Assembly: GCA_031581485.1 (NCBI GenBank)
Contig: JAVLBA010000003.1
Location: forward strand, 7,265-71,264
Direction: 5' to 3'
Length of the DNA stretch: 64,000 nucleotides
DNA from: BM506 sp031581485
Lineage (GTDB): Bacteria > Desulfobacterota > Desulfobulbia > Desulfobulbales > SURF-16
Under the pieces are notes generated by a model that was not told the origin of the DNA, did no database searches, and saw only the letters and a program-made list of their open reading frames with translations. Shown piece after piece: positions 23,767-31,899 of the stretch; the stretch's first letter is position 1; each line of letters begins with the position of its first letter. The position numbers and the translations under genes are program-made.

Positions 23767-25383
23767 TCAGGTTTTTAACTGGCAGATACCGGGCAGAGTG
23801 CCGTTTTTCTGGGCTGTCTGGTAAACATGCTCGGCAAAGCCGGCGCCGGCCTCGCCGAAGATGTTGTAGGCGGCCTGAGCCCCGGCTTCCAGCAGTTCCT
23901 GGCGCTGGTCGTCGTACATGGCAATGGCGGCGATGCCGCCCCGGAAGTCCGCCTTCTTAAGCTGTTCCAGGGCGAACATGTTGGCCCTGTGCTTGGGCAT
24001 GGCCAGCAGGATCAGCTCCAGTTCCTTGAAACCGCCGCGCACTTTCAGCATCTCCCAGAAATCCGGGTCAGCGGCATCACTGAGCACTACATCGCGGCCC
24101 CTTGCCTGGTGGGCTGCCACGGATTCCTCGTTGAAATCGACCCCCACCACCTGGGTGCCGCAGCGCTGGCGCATCAGATCGTAGGCGCCGGTGCCGATGC
24201 GGCCCATGCCAAGAATGGCGACGTTGGCGTGCAGGGGGTGGAGCAGGTCATCCTGATGACTGCCGCTTTTCTCAAAGCCGGTAAGAAAATTCTGGAAGCG
24301 CTGATAGATGGCGGTGCCTTTGCTGTTCAAGGGCGAGGCCAGGATAAAGGTCATGGAGAGGGACAGGGCAAAGACGGTGAGCCATTCCTTGTCGAGCCAG
24401 CCGTTGGCCACTGCCACGGCGCCGACGATGAGTCCGAATTCGCTGTAATTGGCCAGGCTGAAGGAGGCCAGCAGGGAGGAGCGGGCCCGCAGGCGAAATT
24501 TGCAGAGCAGCAGGAAAAAGAGCATCACCTTAAGGGGGATCAACAGGGTGAGAAAACCGGCCATCAGCAGGGTTTGCCAGGTGGGCAGACCGATCAGGCC
24601 GATACTGAGAAAGAAGCCCACCAGAAAAATTTCTTTGAAGCCCAGCAGGCTCTTGGCCAGTTCCTTGGATTTGGGGTGTCCGGACACCAGGATGCCGATG
24701 AGCAGCGCGCCCAGGTCGGATTTCATGGCCACGGCGTCGAAACTGGCCGCCCCCACCACCAGAGCCAGGAAAAAGCCGTAGAGGATAGTGAGCTCGCCAT
24801 GCTCACAGCGGTCCATGATATGGAAGAGGACGGGCTTGATGAGAAAAAGGGCGGCCACAACCGCCAGGGCCCAGGGCGAGGGGATTTTACCGGTGGAGGC
24901 AGTGAGGAAGACAACTGCCAGTACGTCCTGCATGATGAGGATGCCCACTGCCACCCGGCCATGGATGGAAGACATCTCGCCGCGGCTCTCCAGAATCTTG
25001 ACGGCAAAGACGGTGCTGGAAAAACTCAGAGCAAAGGAGATCAGCAGGATGCCGGCCAGGTCCAGGTCGGTGAACAGGGTGATCCCGCTGTAGAGGGCGG
25101 CAAAGAGCAGGCCGCCGAAAAAAACAATGGTGGCCAGCATATGCAGGGTGGCGCCTGCCCAGACCTCGGGCTTGAGCAGGGTGTCGAGCTTGAGTTTGAG
25201 GCCGATGGTAAACAGCAGCAGGGTTACGCCCAGATCAGCCACAAGTTGCAGGGTGGTGCCGCCGCTGATCCCCAGGGCGTTGAGGATAAAGCCGGCGGCC
25301 AGAAAGCCCACCAGAGGGGGGAGGCCGATCTGCCGAATGATAAATCCGCAAAAAAATGCGATGGTTATCCAGAGTGGATCCAT
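23767..25383 (-). CDS. CPA2-family cation:proton antiporter with RCK (TrkA-N) domain
   Basis: A 538-residue inner-membrane protein. Residues 1-360 hold about 12 transmembrane helices of the Na+/H+ exchanger (KefB/YbaL-like CPA2) fold, with GLPPLVGFLAAGFILNALG at the N-terminus and the core LILISFALSFSSTVFAVKIL. Residues from about 385 form a Rossmann RCK domain starting VAILGMGRIGTGAYDLM, which binds NAD(H) or nucleotides and gates transport. The family exports K+ or Na+ in exchange for protons. It stands alone; no glutathione-regulated KefF/KefG partner is seen next to it. Confidence 0.88.
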   Translation of the reverse strand: MDPLWITIAFFCGFIIRQIGLPPLVGFLAAGFILNALGISGGTTLQLVADLGVTLLLFTIGLKLKLDTLLKPEVWAGATLHMLATIVFFGGLLFAALYSGITLFTDLDLAGILLISFALSFSSTVFAVKILESRGEMSSIHGRVAVGILIMQDVLAVVFLTASTGKIPSPWALAVVAALFLIKPVLFHIMDRCEHGELTILYGFFLALVVGAASFDAVAMKSDLGALLIGILVSGHPKSKELAKSLLGFKEIFLVGFFLSIGLIGLPTWQTLLMAGFLTLLIPLKVMLFFLLLCKFRLRARSSLLASFSLANYSEFGLIVGAVAVANGWLDKEWLTVFALSLSMTFILASPLNSKGTAIYQRFQNFLTGFEKSGSHQDDLLHPLHANVAILGMGRIGTGAYDLMRQRCGTQVVGVDFNEESVAAHQARGRDVVLSDAADPDFWEMLKVRGGFKELELILLAMPKHRANMFALEQLKKADFRGGIAAIAMYDDQRQELLEAGAQAAYNIFGEAGAGFAEHVYQTAQKNGTLPGICQLKT

Positions 25384-25556
25384 GGACGACTGTTCCTGTG
25401 GAATATGTTGATATTTAAGAGGTTTCTTGCGTTTTCAATACCGTTTAGCGCCATTGCGGTCAAGGGGATTTGCCAACCGCATCATGGAACTGGGGAAGAA
25501 CTTTCCTTTGATAGGACTCTTCTTTATGGTCAGTAGAGTCAGAAGGGGTCAATTCG

Positions 25557-25631
25557 CTTTTTGACTTTTATTGGTTAAGCACCGGCAGGACCTTCTGAAT
25601 GGAATGCTGGACGTTTCCTCAGCGGCATGGG
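25557..25631 (-). repeat. Degenerate dispersed repeat, copy 2
   Basis: About 75 bases resembling 14490-14565, preceded by GAGTCAGAAGGGGTCAATTCG. In the shared reverse-strand frame it reads GNVQHSIQKVLPVLNQ then a stop. It probably marks another transposase scar, lying just past the stop of the methyltransferase-like membrane gene. Confidence 0.5.
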
Positions 25632-25666
25632 TGTCCGGAATCTCATCTGTCAGGAGAAATGCGGGC

Positions 25667-26881
25667 CTAGAAAGTCGGCATCGGCATGGAGCCCCATTTA
25701 TGGCGGCCCGAGGTCTTGATTACCGAAAGAACCTGGTGGTCATAGGAGTCGAGATCGACGACCATGACCGCGCTTCTTTGCTTGCCCAGATCGAATATAT
25801 CCTGGGGTGGGGTCAAGTTTCCGGAGTAATCGGTTACCCTGACAAAGACAATCCGCTCGACATCGTAGTTGGTTTCAACCGTACCTAATTTCTTGAAAAA
25901 ATTATAAAATATCCTGAAAAATTTGCCAATTCCGCCCCTGAACTTGTGCTGATGCCATTCGAGCACCTCGGGGAAACGCTCGATGATGTCCTCCGAAAAA
26001 CGGCGATCCTCATCGGTGACTATGGCGGTAAGGAAAAAGTCACCTGGGAAAATATAGGCCAGGTTAGGCTGTAATTCTCTGAGATCGTCGGAAATGGCGG
26101 GGGAGGATTTCAGTGTGCGGTAAAGCTCGGAGACTTCCGCAGCCGGGCGCGGAAAAACCGAAAGCAATGTGGTTGCATCCTCCTTGACAATGGGCAATTG
26201 ATTTACGGTATAGGCCCGGATCCCCAAGGCAATCGCCATGCTTACGATAATTGCCAGCAGATACGCGGTCAGGAGCCCGAGCCATTTCGGTTTGATCCAG
26301 CCAAGCAGCAACCGGTATATTCTGCCGCCGGGTTCGCCGGGCAGAAACATCGGGGTGTTCTCCATATATTTTTCGTAAATATCCGGCGCTTCCTGCCGCA
26401 TCCGCCACTCTTCGTTCCGGGCCAAGATATAGTAAACAAAGAGCATGGTGACATACATGATCAGGATGATGAAGCGGGGCCAGTAGAGGAGCAGACCGAA
26501 ACCGGAAATGGCCAGGAACAGATATTGGGGGTGCCTGACTTTGGAATAGAAGCTGATCCGGACCACCCCTTTTTTTCTGAACCGCCCGTAATAGAGGGGA
26601 ATAGCCGCCGAGAAAAACAGCACCAGGCCGATCACCAGCAGGATTTGCAGGTAGGAGATCCAGAGAATCAGCGGATCGTCCAGAAAGACCATGTGGGGCA
26701 GAAAGAATTCGGTGGCCCAGCTCAGACGCGGCGAAGAGGAAAAGAATTTGAGAATGGGACCGTAGACCGAATAAAAATAGAGGGCGAACGGCGAAATCAT
26801 GATGATGATTTCAATGCCGATCAGCAGGTAGGCGACGGTTGCCCCGACGATCATCACTTTTTGTTTTTTATTTTCAGCCAT
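25667..26881 (-). CDS. Isoprenylcysteine-methyltransferase-like membrane protein
   Basis: A 404-residue protein. The N-terminal half has about five transmembrane helices and the ICMT/phospholipid-methyltransferase signature KVRHPQYLFLAISGFGLLLYWPR followed by ILARNEEWRMRQEAPDIYEKYMENTPMFLP, which in this superfamily binds SAM and a lipid. A further membrane helix (about residues 245-265) precedes a soluble C-terminal region of about 130 residues that I do not recognise. The start at 26881 (MAENKKQKV) is preferred over an in-frame ATG at 27049, because the added 56 residues look like translated non-coding sequence. The enzymatic activity is unproven. Confidence 0.7.
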   Translation of the reverse strand: MAENKKQKVMIVGATVAYLLIGIEIIIMISPFALYFYSVYGPILKFFSSSPRLSWATEFFLPHMVFLDDPLILWISYLQILLVIGLVLFFSAAIPLYYGRFRKKGVVRISFYSKVRHPQYLFLAISGFGLLLYWPRFIILIMYVTMLFVYYILARNEEWRMRQEAPDIYEKYMENTPMFLPGEPGGRIYRLLLGWIKPKWLGLLTAYLLAIIVSMAIALGIRAYTVNQLPIVKEDATTLLSVFPRPAAEVSELYRTLKSSPAISDDLRELQPNLAYIFPGDFFLTAIVTDEDRRFSEDIIERFPEVLEWHQHKFRGGIGKFFRIFYNFFKKLGTVETNYDVERIVFVRVTDYSGNLTPPQDIFDLGKQRSAVMVVDLDSYDHQVLSVIKTSGRHKWGSMPMPTF

Positions 26882-27667
26882 TTCATGCCGTTTCTGATTG
26901 TAGTTTATTAAGCGGGGCGCACCCCTTGGGCTTATTATACCGATTGTCAAGATGACAAAGCAATGTCGGTGGAGAGGGGTTTTACTTTTTTGCGGATCGA
27001 ACGGGGCGGGGGAGAGAAGGAATGCCGGAACACTGTTTTGAAACTGCATCGCCTGCCTGACAAGATCGCATCATCGCTCACCTTGATATCAATGAGCAGC
27101 TATTTGAGCTTGCTGGAGCTTGATCCGAACAGATAAACAAAGCCAAAAGTGATAACCGCAGCTTCCATCATTCCGGCAAGTATGCCAAATGGCGATAGTG
27201 AGAAAAACATGTGCCATTGACTTATTATCGAGACCGCGTCGGAGTAAATAGCCAGATTACCCAATAAACCAAGTATCAACATCCCGGCGTATTCCATCCA
27301 AGAAATCCTGATAGGTAAATTGGTTAAATCGGTCCGACCCAGGTGCCCGTAATTGCTCCGGGACTTTTGACGGGATTGATTGGCTTTGCATCCGGATGGT
27401 GAACAATTATATCGTAATAATGAGTCTTGTTTTATGGCCTGGCCGCAGGAGTAAGGCGGCTGACGATTTTGGAGAGGAAATGCAGCACCGCGCCCGAGAC
27501 TTATCCAAACTGTTGGGCTCGAACCTGCGAATGGCCGAGGGCGGGTCAGACGGCCCCATGAGCTTTTCGCCGGCCGCTTACGAACGCCGGTTTTATCAAA
27601 CGCAAAACGTTGCGTAGGGTTTTCGTGTCCACTATTGACGACTAACCTCAAACCGGGAAAGAGCTCA
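26882..27667. other. Long intergenic region, mostly without genes
   Basis: 786 bases between two divergent genes. Only a small membrane-protein frame at 27100-27297 (reverse) has any support. Longer open frames on both strands from 27300 to 27700 have low-complexity, coding-unlike translations and no ribosome binding sites. Confidence 0.5.
27100..27297 (-). CDS. Possible small membrane protein (65 aa)
   Basis: From the ATG at 27297 the frame gives MEYAGMLILGLLGNLAIYSD, then a loop, then a second hydrophobic helix (FGILAGMMEAAVITFGFVYLFG) and a short polar tail SSSSKLK. Two convincing transmembrane helices and a clean C-terminus suggest a real small membrane protein or the surviving end of a larger one; the frame stays open upstream, but that sequence does not look coding. 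No family recognised and no clear ribosome binding site. Confidence 0.35.
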   Translation of the reverse strand: MEYAGMLILGLLGNLAIYSDAVSIISQWHMFFSLSPFGILAGMMEAAVITFGFVYLFGSSSSKLK

Positions 27668-28432
27668 ATGACGGACATGAAGGACCTGAACATAACAGTC
27701 ATCTATGACAATAATCCGTACAGGCAAGGGCTGGCAACCGGCTGGGGTTTTTCCTGCCTCATAAGGGGCATTGGAAAAACGATCCTTTTTGATACCGGTG
27801 GTGACGGTGAAGTATTACTGGCCAATATGGAAAAGCTGGATATTCATCCAAACGAGATAGATATAGTAGTGCTCTCTCATGTTCATGACGACCATATCGG
27901 GGGGTTGGAGAGATTGCTGGCAGTGAATCCAGCGATTACCGTTTATCTCCCCCGGTCTTTCCCCGCTCAGGTAAAAGATAACCTGCAGAGCGCCGGCATC
28001 AAAACAAGAGAGGTTCACGATTTTACCATGATTTGTGAGAATGTTTATTCAACCGGTGAACTTGGCTCCGGAATAAAAGAACAATCTTTACTGGTGCAGA
28101 CCGGACACGGGGTTATCGTGATAACGGGATGCGCGCACCCGGGAATCGTGGAGATCCTGATTGCGGGAAAGAAGCTGCTTCATGCTGACAAAATACTCCT
28201 GACCATGGGAGGGTTTCATTTACCGGCTAACAGCCCGGCAGAACTGCAAGAAATCGCTGCTGCCTTCAAACGACTGGGAATAATATATGTCGGCCCGTGT
28301 CATTGTTCGGGAGATTTGGCAAGGCAGATATTTGCAGAAGCATACCGTGAATATTTCATACAAGTTGGCGTCGGGAAAGAAATAAGTTGTGGGGAATTGG
28401 CACGTCCAGATGAGAGGAAACCTGGATTGTGA
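27668..28432 (+). CDS. Metallo-beta-lactamase-fold hydrolase (COG1237 type)
   Basis: A 254-residue soluble enzyme. After MTDMKDLNITVIYDNNPY comes the zinc-ligand motif LSHVHDDHIGGL (about residues 68-79), then the later ligands GCAHPGIVEI and GGFHLP. The order resembles the COG1237 group, which includes archaeal proteins linked to methanopterin-like synthesis, but bacterial members have no settled function. The first ATG (27668) follows GGGAAAGAG; the ATG at 27677 is an alternative. A GC-rich aminotransferase gene of different character begins 70 bases downstream. Confidence 0.82.
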   Translation: MTDMKDLNITVIYDNNPYRQGLATGWGFSCLIRGIGKTILFDTGGDGEVLLANMEKLDIHPNEIDIVVLSHVHDDHIGGLERLLAVNPAITVYLPRSFPAQVKDNLQSAGIKTREVHDFTMICENVYSTGELGSGIKEQSLLVQTGHGVIVITGCAHPGIVEILIAGKKLLHADKILLTMGGFHLPANSPAELQEIAAAFKRLGIIYVGPCHCSGDLARQIFAEAYREYFIQVGVGKEISCGELARPDERKPGL

Positions 28433-28502
28433 CTCATTCAGCAAAGTCCAGGCTCAGATGAAATTGAGTCTCCTGAGCACGATAACTGGAGAGAGGCGCC
28501 AT

Positions 28503-29504
28503 ATGAGATCGATACATGAAAAAGGTGGAGGAACCTTCGAGGGTATTAAGCTGCTGCTGTGCGAAAATCCCTTGCCGCCCATTGACGAGGCGATTGCCGC
28601 CGCCCAGGCCGAGGTGCCGCGCAGCAATTACTACACTGAACCTTTCTCGGAACCGTTGCGCCGTTTCATCGCCGACAGCATCGGTGTCCCGCAGCGATTG
28701 GTGCACATCAACGCGGGCTCGGAATTGATCCTGCGCCAGGTCTTCGCGCGCCTGGGACAGCAAGTGCATCTGCTCACACCGACCTACCCGCTGTTTACGG
28801 AGATCGCGCAACGTTACACCGACACCCCGCTGGACCCGGATAACGACTTTGACTTTGATCTGGCAGATCTGCAAATTCCGCAAGGCACCACGCTGGTTGT
28901 GATCGTCAATCCCAACAACCCTAGTGGCGGTATCTATGACATGTCGCCATTGCCCGAGCTTCTGCAGCAACATCCCGACACCAGATTTCTGGTGGACGAG
29001 GCCTTCATCGGACTCGCGGGGCAATCCGTCGCCCATCTGGTTTCCCGGTATCCTAACCTGCTTGTCATCCGCACCCTGTCCAAGGCCCACAGCCTGGCTG
29101 GTTTTCGCGTCGGCTACGCGATTCTTCCCGAGGATCTGGCCGATGAACTCAACACCAGCAATGATGCCTATCCATTGGCCCGCTCAAGTCAAGCGGCGGC
29201 CCTCGCTACCCTGCAGCACGAGGACAAGATCCTGGCGCGGGTCGAGCAGCTGCGCAGCTGGACGGAAGACCTGGCTGCGGAACTGCGCACGCTCGGAGTG
29301 CGCACTTATCCCACCCGGACCTATTTTTTTCTGGCTGATTTTGCCCCGCATGACGCGGGCGAGTTGGCCGGCCACCTCAGGGAGCGTGGTATCTTGGTGA
29401 AACCTCTCGGCGACCCGCGGCTCGGCCCCGGATTCATGCGCGTGACCACGGCACTACCCGCTGATAACTCCCGCGTGGTGCAGGCCCTGCGGGAGCTGCT
29501 CTAG
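28503..29504 (+). CDS. Class I/II (HisC-like) PLP aminotransferase
   Basis: A 333-residue PLP enzyme resembling histidinol-phosphate aminotransferase or threonine-phosphate decarboxylase: INAGSELILRQVF, VIVNPNNPSGGIYDM, FLVDEAFIGLAGQSV and the PLP-lysine motif TLSKAHSLAGFRVGYAI. The C-terminus has the usual small domain with TYFFLADF and GFMRVTTALP. The ATG at 28503 follows GGAGAGAGG; an upstream in-frame start at 28389 would overlap the preceding gene. Codon use is strongly GC-rich and unlike the gene before it, suggesting transfer together with the broken methyltransferase downstream. The hisHF gene 780 bases further on is consistent with a histidine role but does not prove it. Confidence 0.85.
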   Translation: MRSIHEKGGGTFEGIKLLLCENPLPPIDEAIAAAQAEVPRSNYYTEPFSEPLRRFIADSIGVPQRLVHINAGSELILRQVFARLGQQVHLLTPTYPLFTEIAQRYTDTPLDPDNDFDFDLADLQIPQGTTLVVIVNPNNPSGGIYDMSPLPELLQQHPDTRFLVDEAFIGLAGQSVAHLVSRYPNLLVIRTLSKAHSLAGFRVGYAILPEDLADELNTSNDAYPLARSSQAAALATLQHEDKILARVEQLRSWTEDLAAELRTLGVRTYPTRTYFFLADFAPHDAGELAGHLRERGILVKPLGDPRLGPGFMRVTTALPADNSRVVQALRELL

Positions 29505-29506
29505 CT

Positions 29507-30012
29507 ATGCCCAATGCAGCGTCGTTCAAGACCTATCATCACCGCTATGATGACTGGTTTGTGTGCCACGCAGCTGCCTACCATTCTGAGTTGCTGGCTG
29601 TCCGCGCCCAGATGCCCTGGCAGGCGTTGGCACAGGCCGCTTCGACTCTGCGCTGTGTGTGACCACGATCTGTTTTGTGGATGACGTTGACACCATGCTG
29701 CGGGAGGCATTCCGTGTTTTGAAGCCAGGCGGGGCGCTGGTGATCGCTTTTATCGACCGCACCAGCAAACTTGGGCAACACTATCTGGCCCATCAAAGCG
29801 AGAATGTATTTTATCGTGACGCGACTTTCTTCGCGGCAGCCGAAGTGGAACAGCTGCTGCTCGCGGCGGGCTTCACCGAACCGGTATGGGTGCAGACCCT
29901 GTCGAAGACGCTGGAAGGAACTCGCGAGATCGAACCCCTGCGTGCGGGATATGGTCAGGGGGCTTTTGTTGTGGTCAAGGCAAAGCGGGCAGGACCTCGC
30001 GCTGGGGGTTGA
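29507..30012 (+). pseudogene. SAM-dependent methyltransferase broken by internal deletion
   Basis: The 5' part (from the ATG at 29507) reads SFKTYHHRYDDWFVCHAAAY and HSELLAVRAQMPWQ, a typical start of small class I methyltransferases. That frame ends at a TGA at about 29660. In another frame the end of the same family continues as FDSALCVTTICFVDDVDTML, then REAFRVLKPGGALVIAFIDR and a full C-terminus to 30012. The roughly 70 residues carrying the SAM-binding glycine motif are missing, so a deletion has joined the ends out of frame. The gene lies three bases after the aminotransferase stop, so the pair was once an operon. Confidence 0.8.
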
Positions 30013-30281
30013 TTGCTGTTGCAAATGCAATCCGCCGTATCGAAAGCTAAAGAAGTACGGCGTATCAAGTCATTGTGGCCTGGACTCGGCATGATCACTC
30101 CGGCTTCGACCCTGAACGCTTACAGTCCAGGGTAATGTCCTTTCCTCGTTGCCAATCTTTCTCTTGCTCCCGCATGCACATTATCTCTCGCCTCTGGTAT
30201 ATTCACTCTTCTCCTGCTATAATGTCCGCTTTGTTGTTTTTGGGTTTTATTTTTATGGTGAATTTTAACAGGTGAACCTTG

Positions 30282-31871
30282 ATGATCACGCTTCTTGACT
30301 ATGGCGCCGGTAATGTGCGCAGTGTCCGTAATGCCATCCGCAAACTCGGCTTTGAGATCCGGGATGTTACCAGCCCCGCTGATATTGTTGAGGCCGAAAA
30401 ACTGGTCTTCCCCGGGGTGGGCAGTTTCGGTCATGCCATGGAACGCCTCCGTGTTCTGGGGTATATTGAACCTCTGCTGGCCCATATCAGGGCCAATAAG
30501 CCCTTTCTGGGCATCTGCCTGGGTCTGCAGACCCTGTTTGAGGGGAGCGAGGAGTCCCCGGGCGTTGCCGGGCTGGGGGTGATCCCTGGCCAGATCAAAC
30601 GCTTTGAAGAGGGAGAGCTCTCTGTGCCGCAGATCGGCTGGAACGGCATCCGCATCCACAAAGAGGGCTCACCCCTTTTGAGCGGTTTTCAGGATGAAAA
30701 GCTCTACTTTGTCCACTCCTATCACGCCCCTGTGCAGAAGGCCAACAGGGAATGGCTGCTTGCCACGACCGATTATGGGAACGAGTTTATCTCTGCTGTT
30801 CAGAGGGGCAATATAGCCGCCTTCCAGTTTCATCCGGAAAAAAGCGGCGAGGCCGGTCTGGCCCTGTTCAGGAATTTTCTGGCAAAGGACAATCTGCAGG
30901 CGGCTGGTCCGATTGATGCCAGCCGGCTGCCAAAAACCAGGATCGCCCGCCGCATTATCGCCTGTCTGGATGTGCGCTCCAATGATGCCGGGGATCTGGT
31001 GGTTACCAAGGGTGATCAGTACGATGTCCGGGAGGAGGGCGAGGTCCGTAATCTCGGCCGGCCGGTGGAACTGGCCAAGCGCTATTATGAGGAGGGGGCC
31101 GATGAGATCACTTTTTTGAATATCACCGGTTTTCGTGATTTTCCCATGAAGGACCAGCCCATGATCGAGGTTCTGCAGCGCACCTCGGAAAACGTCTTTG
31201 TCCCCCTGACCATTGGCGGCGGCATCCGGGAATTCACCGATTCAGAGGGCAGGCATTACTCGGCCCTGGATGTGGCGGCCGAATATTTCCGTTCCGGGGC
31301 GGATAAGATCTCCATCGGCTCTGACGCCGTCTACACGGTGGAGGAGTTTCTGGAAAGCGGCAAGAAGAGCGGCAAAAGTTCCATTGAGCAGATCTCCCAT
31401 GTCTATGGGGCCCAGGCCGTGGTGATCTCCGTGGATCCGCGCCGTGTCTATGTGCAAGAGCCGGGGGCCACCAGCCACCATGTCATCAAAACCAGTGTGC
31501 CCGGCCCGCACGGCGAGGAGTATTGCTGGTACCAGTGCACGGTGAAGGGCGGCCGGGAGGGGCGTGATCTTGATGCGGTGCAGCTGGCCGCGACCTGCCA
31601 GGAACTGGGGGCCGGCGAGCTGCTGTTGAACTGTATTGACAAGGATGGCACCAACTCCGGCTTTGACCTGGAGCTGATCAATATGGTCAAGGAGGCGGTC
31701 TCCATCCCGGTGATTGCCTCCAGCGGTGCCGGTTGCCCCGAGCATTTTGCCGAGGTTTTCAGCAAGACCAGGGCCGAGGCTGCCCTGGCAGCCGGTATTT
31801 TTCACCGCCGCGAGGTGGCCATCAGCGAGGTCAAGGAGCATCTGCGTAAGGCGCATATTGAATCGCGTTGA
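30282..31871 (+). CDS. hisHF: Fused imidazole glycerol phosphate synthase HisH-HisF (HIS7 type)
   Basis: A 529-residue bifunctional enzyme of histidine biosynthesis. Residues 1-205 are the HisH glutaminase with catalytic Cys79 (FLGICLG), His184 and Glu186 (FQFHPEK). After a short linker, residues about 215-529 are the HisF cyclase barrel with Asp230 (CLDVRSND) and CIDKDGTNSG. The cyclase half carries the phrases and insertions of fungal and plant HIS7 (GDLVVTKGDQYDVRE, EITFLNITGFRDFP, EYCWYQCTVKGGRE) rather than the compact separate bacterial HisF. Ammonia made by HisH passes through the barrel. The ATG at 30282 follows CAGGTGA; the preceding TTG is ignored. Confidence 0.93.
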   Translation: MITLLDYGAGNVRSVRNAIRKLGFEIRDVTSPADIVEAEKLVFPGVGSFGHAMERLRVLGYIEPLLAHIRANKPFLGICLGLQTLFEGSEESPGVAGLGVIPGQIKRFEEGELSVPQIGWNGIRIHKEGSPLLSGFQDEKLYFVHSYHAPVQKANREWLLATTDYGNEFISAVQRGNIAAFQFHPEKSGEAGLALFRNFLAKDNLQAAGPIDASRLPKTRIARRIIACLDVRSNDAGDLVVTKGDQYDVREEGEVRNLGRPVELAKRYYEEGADEITFLNITGFRDFPMKDQPMIEVLQRTSENVFVPLTIGGGIREFTDSEGRHYSALDVAAEYFRSGADKISIGSDAVYTVEEFLESGKKSGKSSIEQISHVYGAQAVVISVDPRRVYVQEPGATSHHVIKTSVPGPHGEEYCWYQCTVKGGREGRDLDAVQLAATCQELGAGELLLNCIDKDGTNSGFDLELINMVKEAVSIPVIASSGAGCPEHFAEVFSKTRAEAALAAGIFHRREVAISEVKEHLRKAHIESR

Positions 31872-31899
31872 TTTCTTCGGGGCGCACAAGGTTGATCTT

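Noticed and set aside
23827..25536. A 569-codon open frame on the + strand opposite the antiporter gene
   Set aside because: Its translation is a Gly/Gln/His-rich shadow of the antiporter's GC-biased third codon positions; the antiporter on the other strand has clear family motifs.
27396..27702. Overlapping open frames on both strands between the membrane-protein and metallo-hydrolase genes
   Set aside because: Translations look non-coding, starts lack ribosome binding sites, and neither strand shows family motifs.
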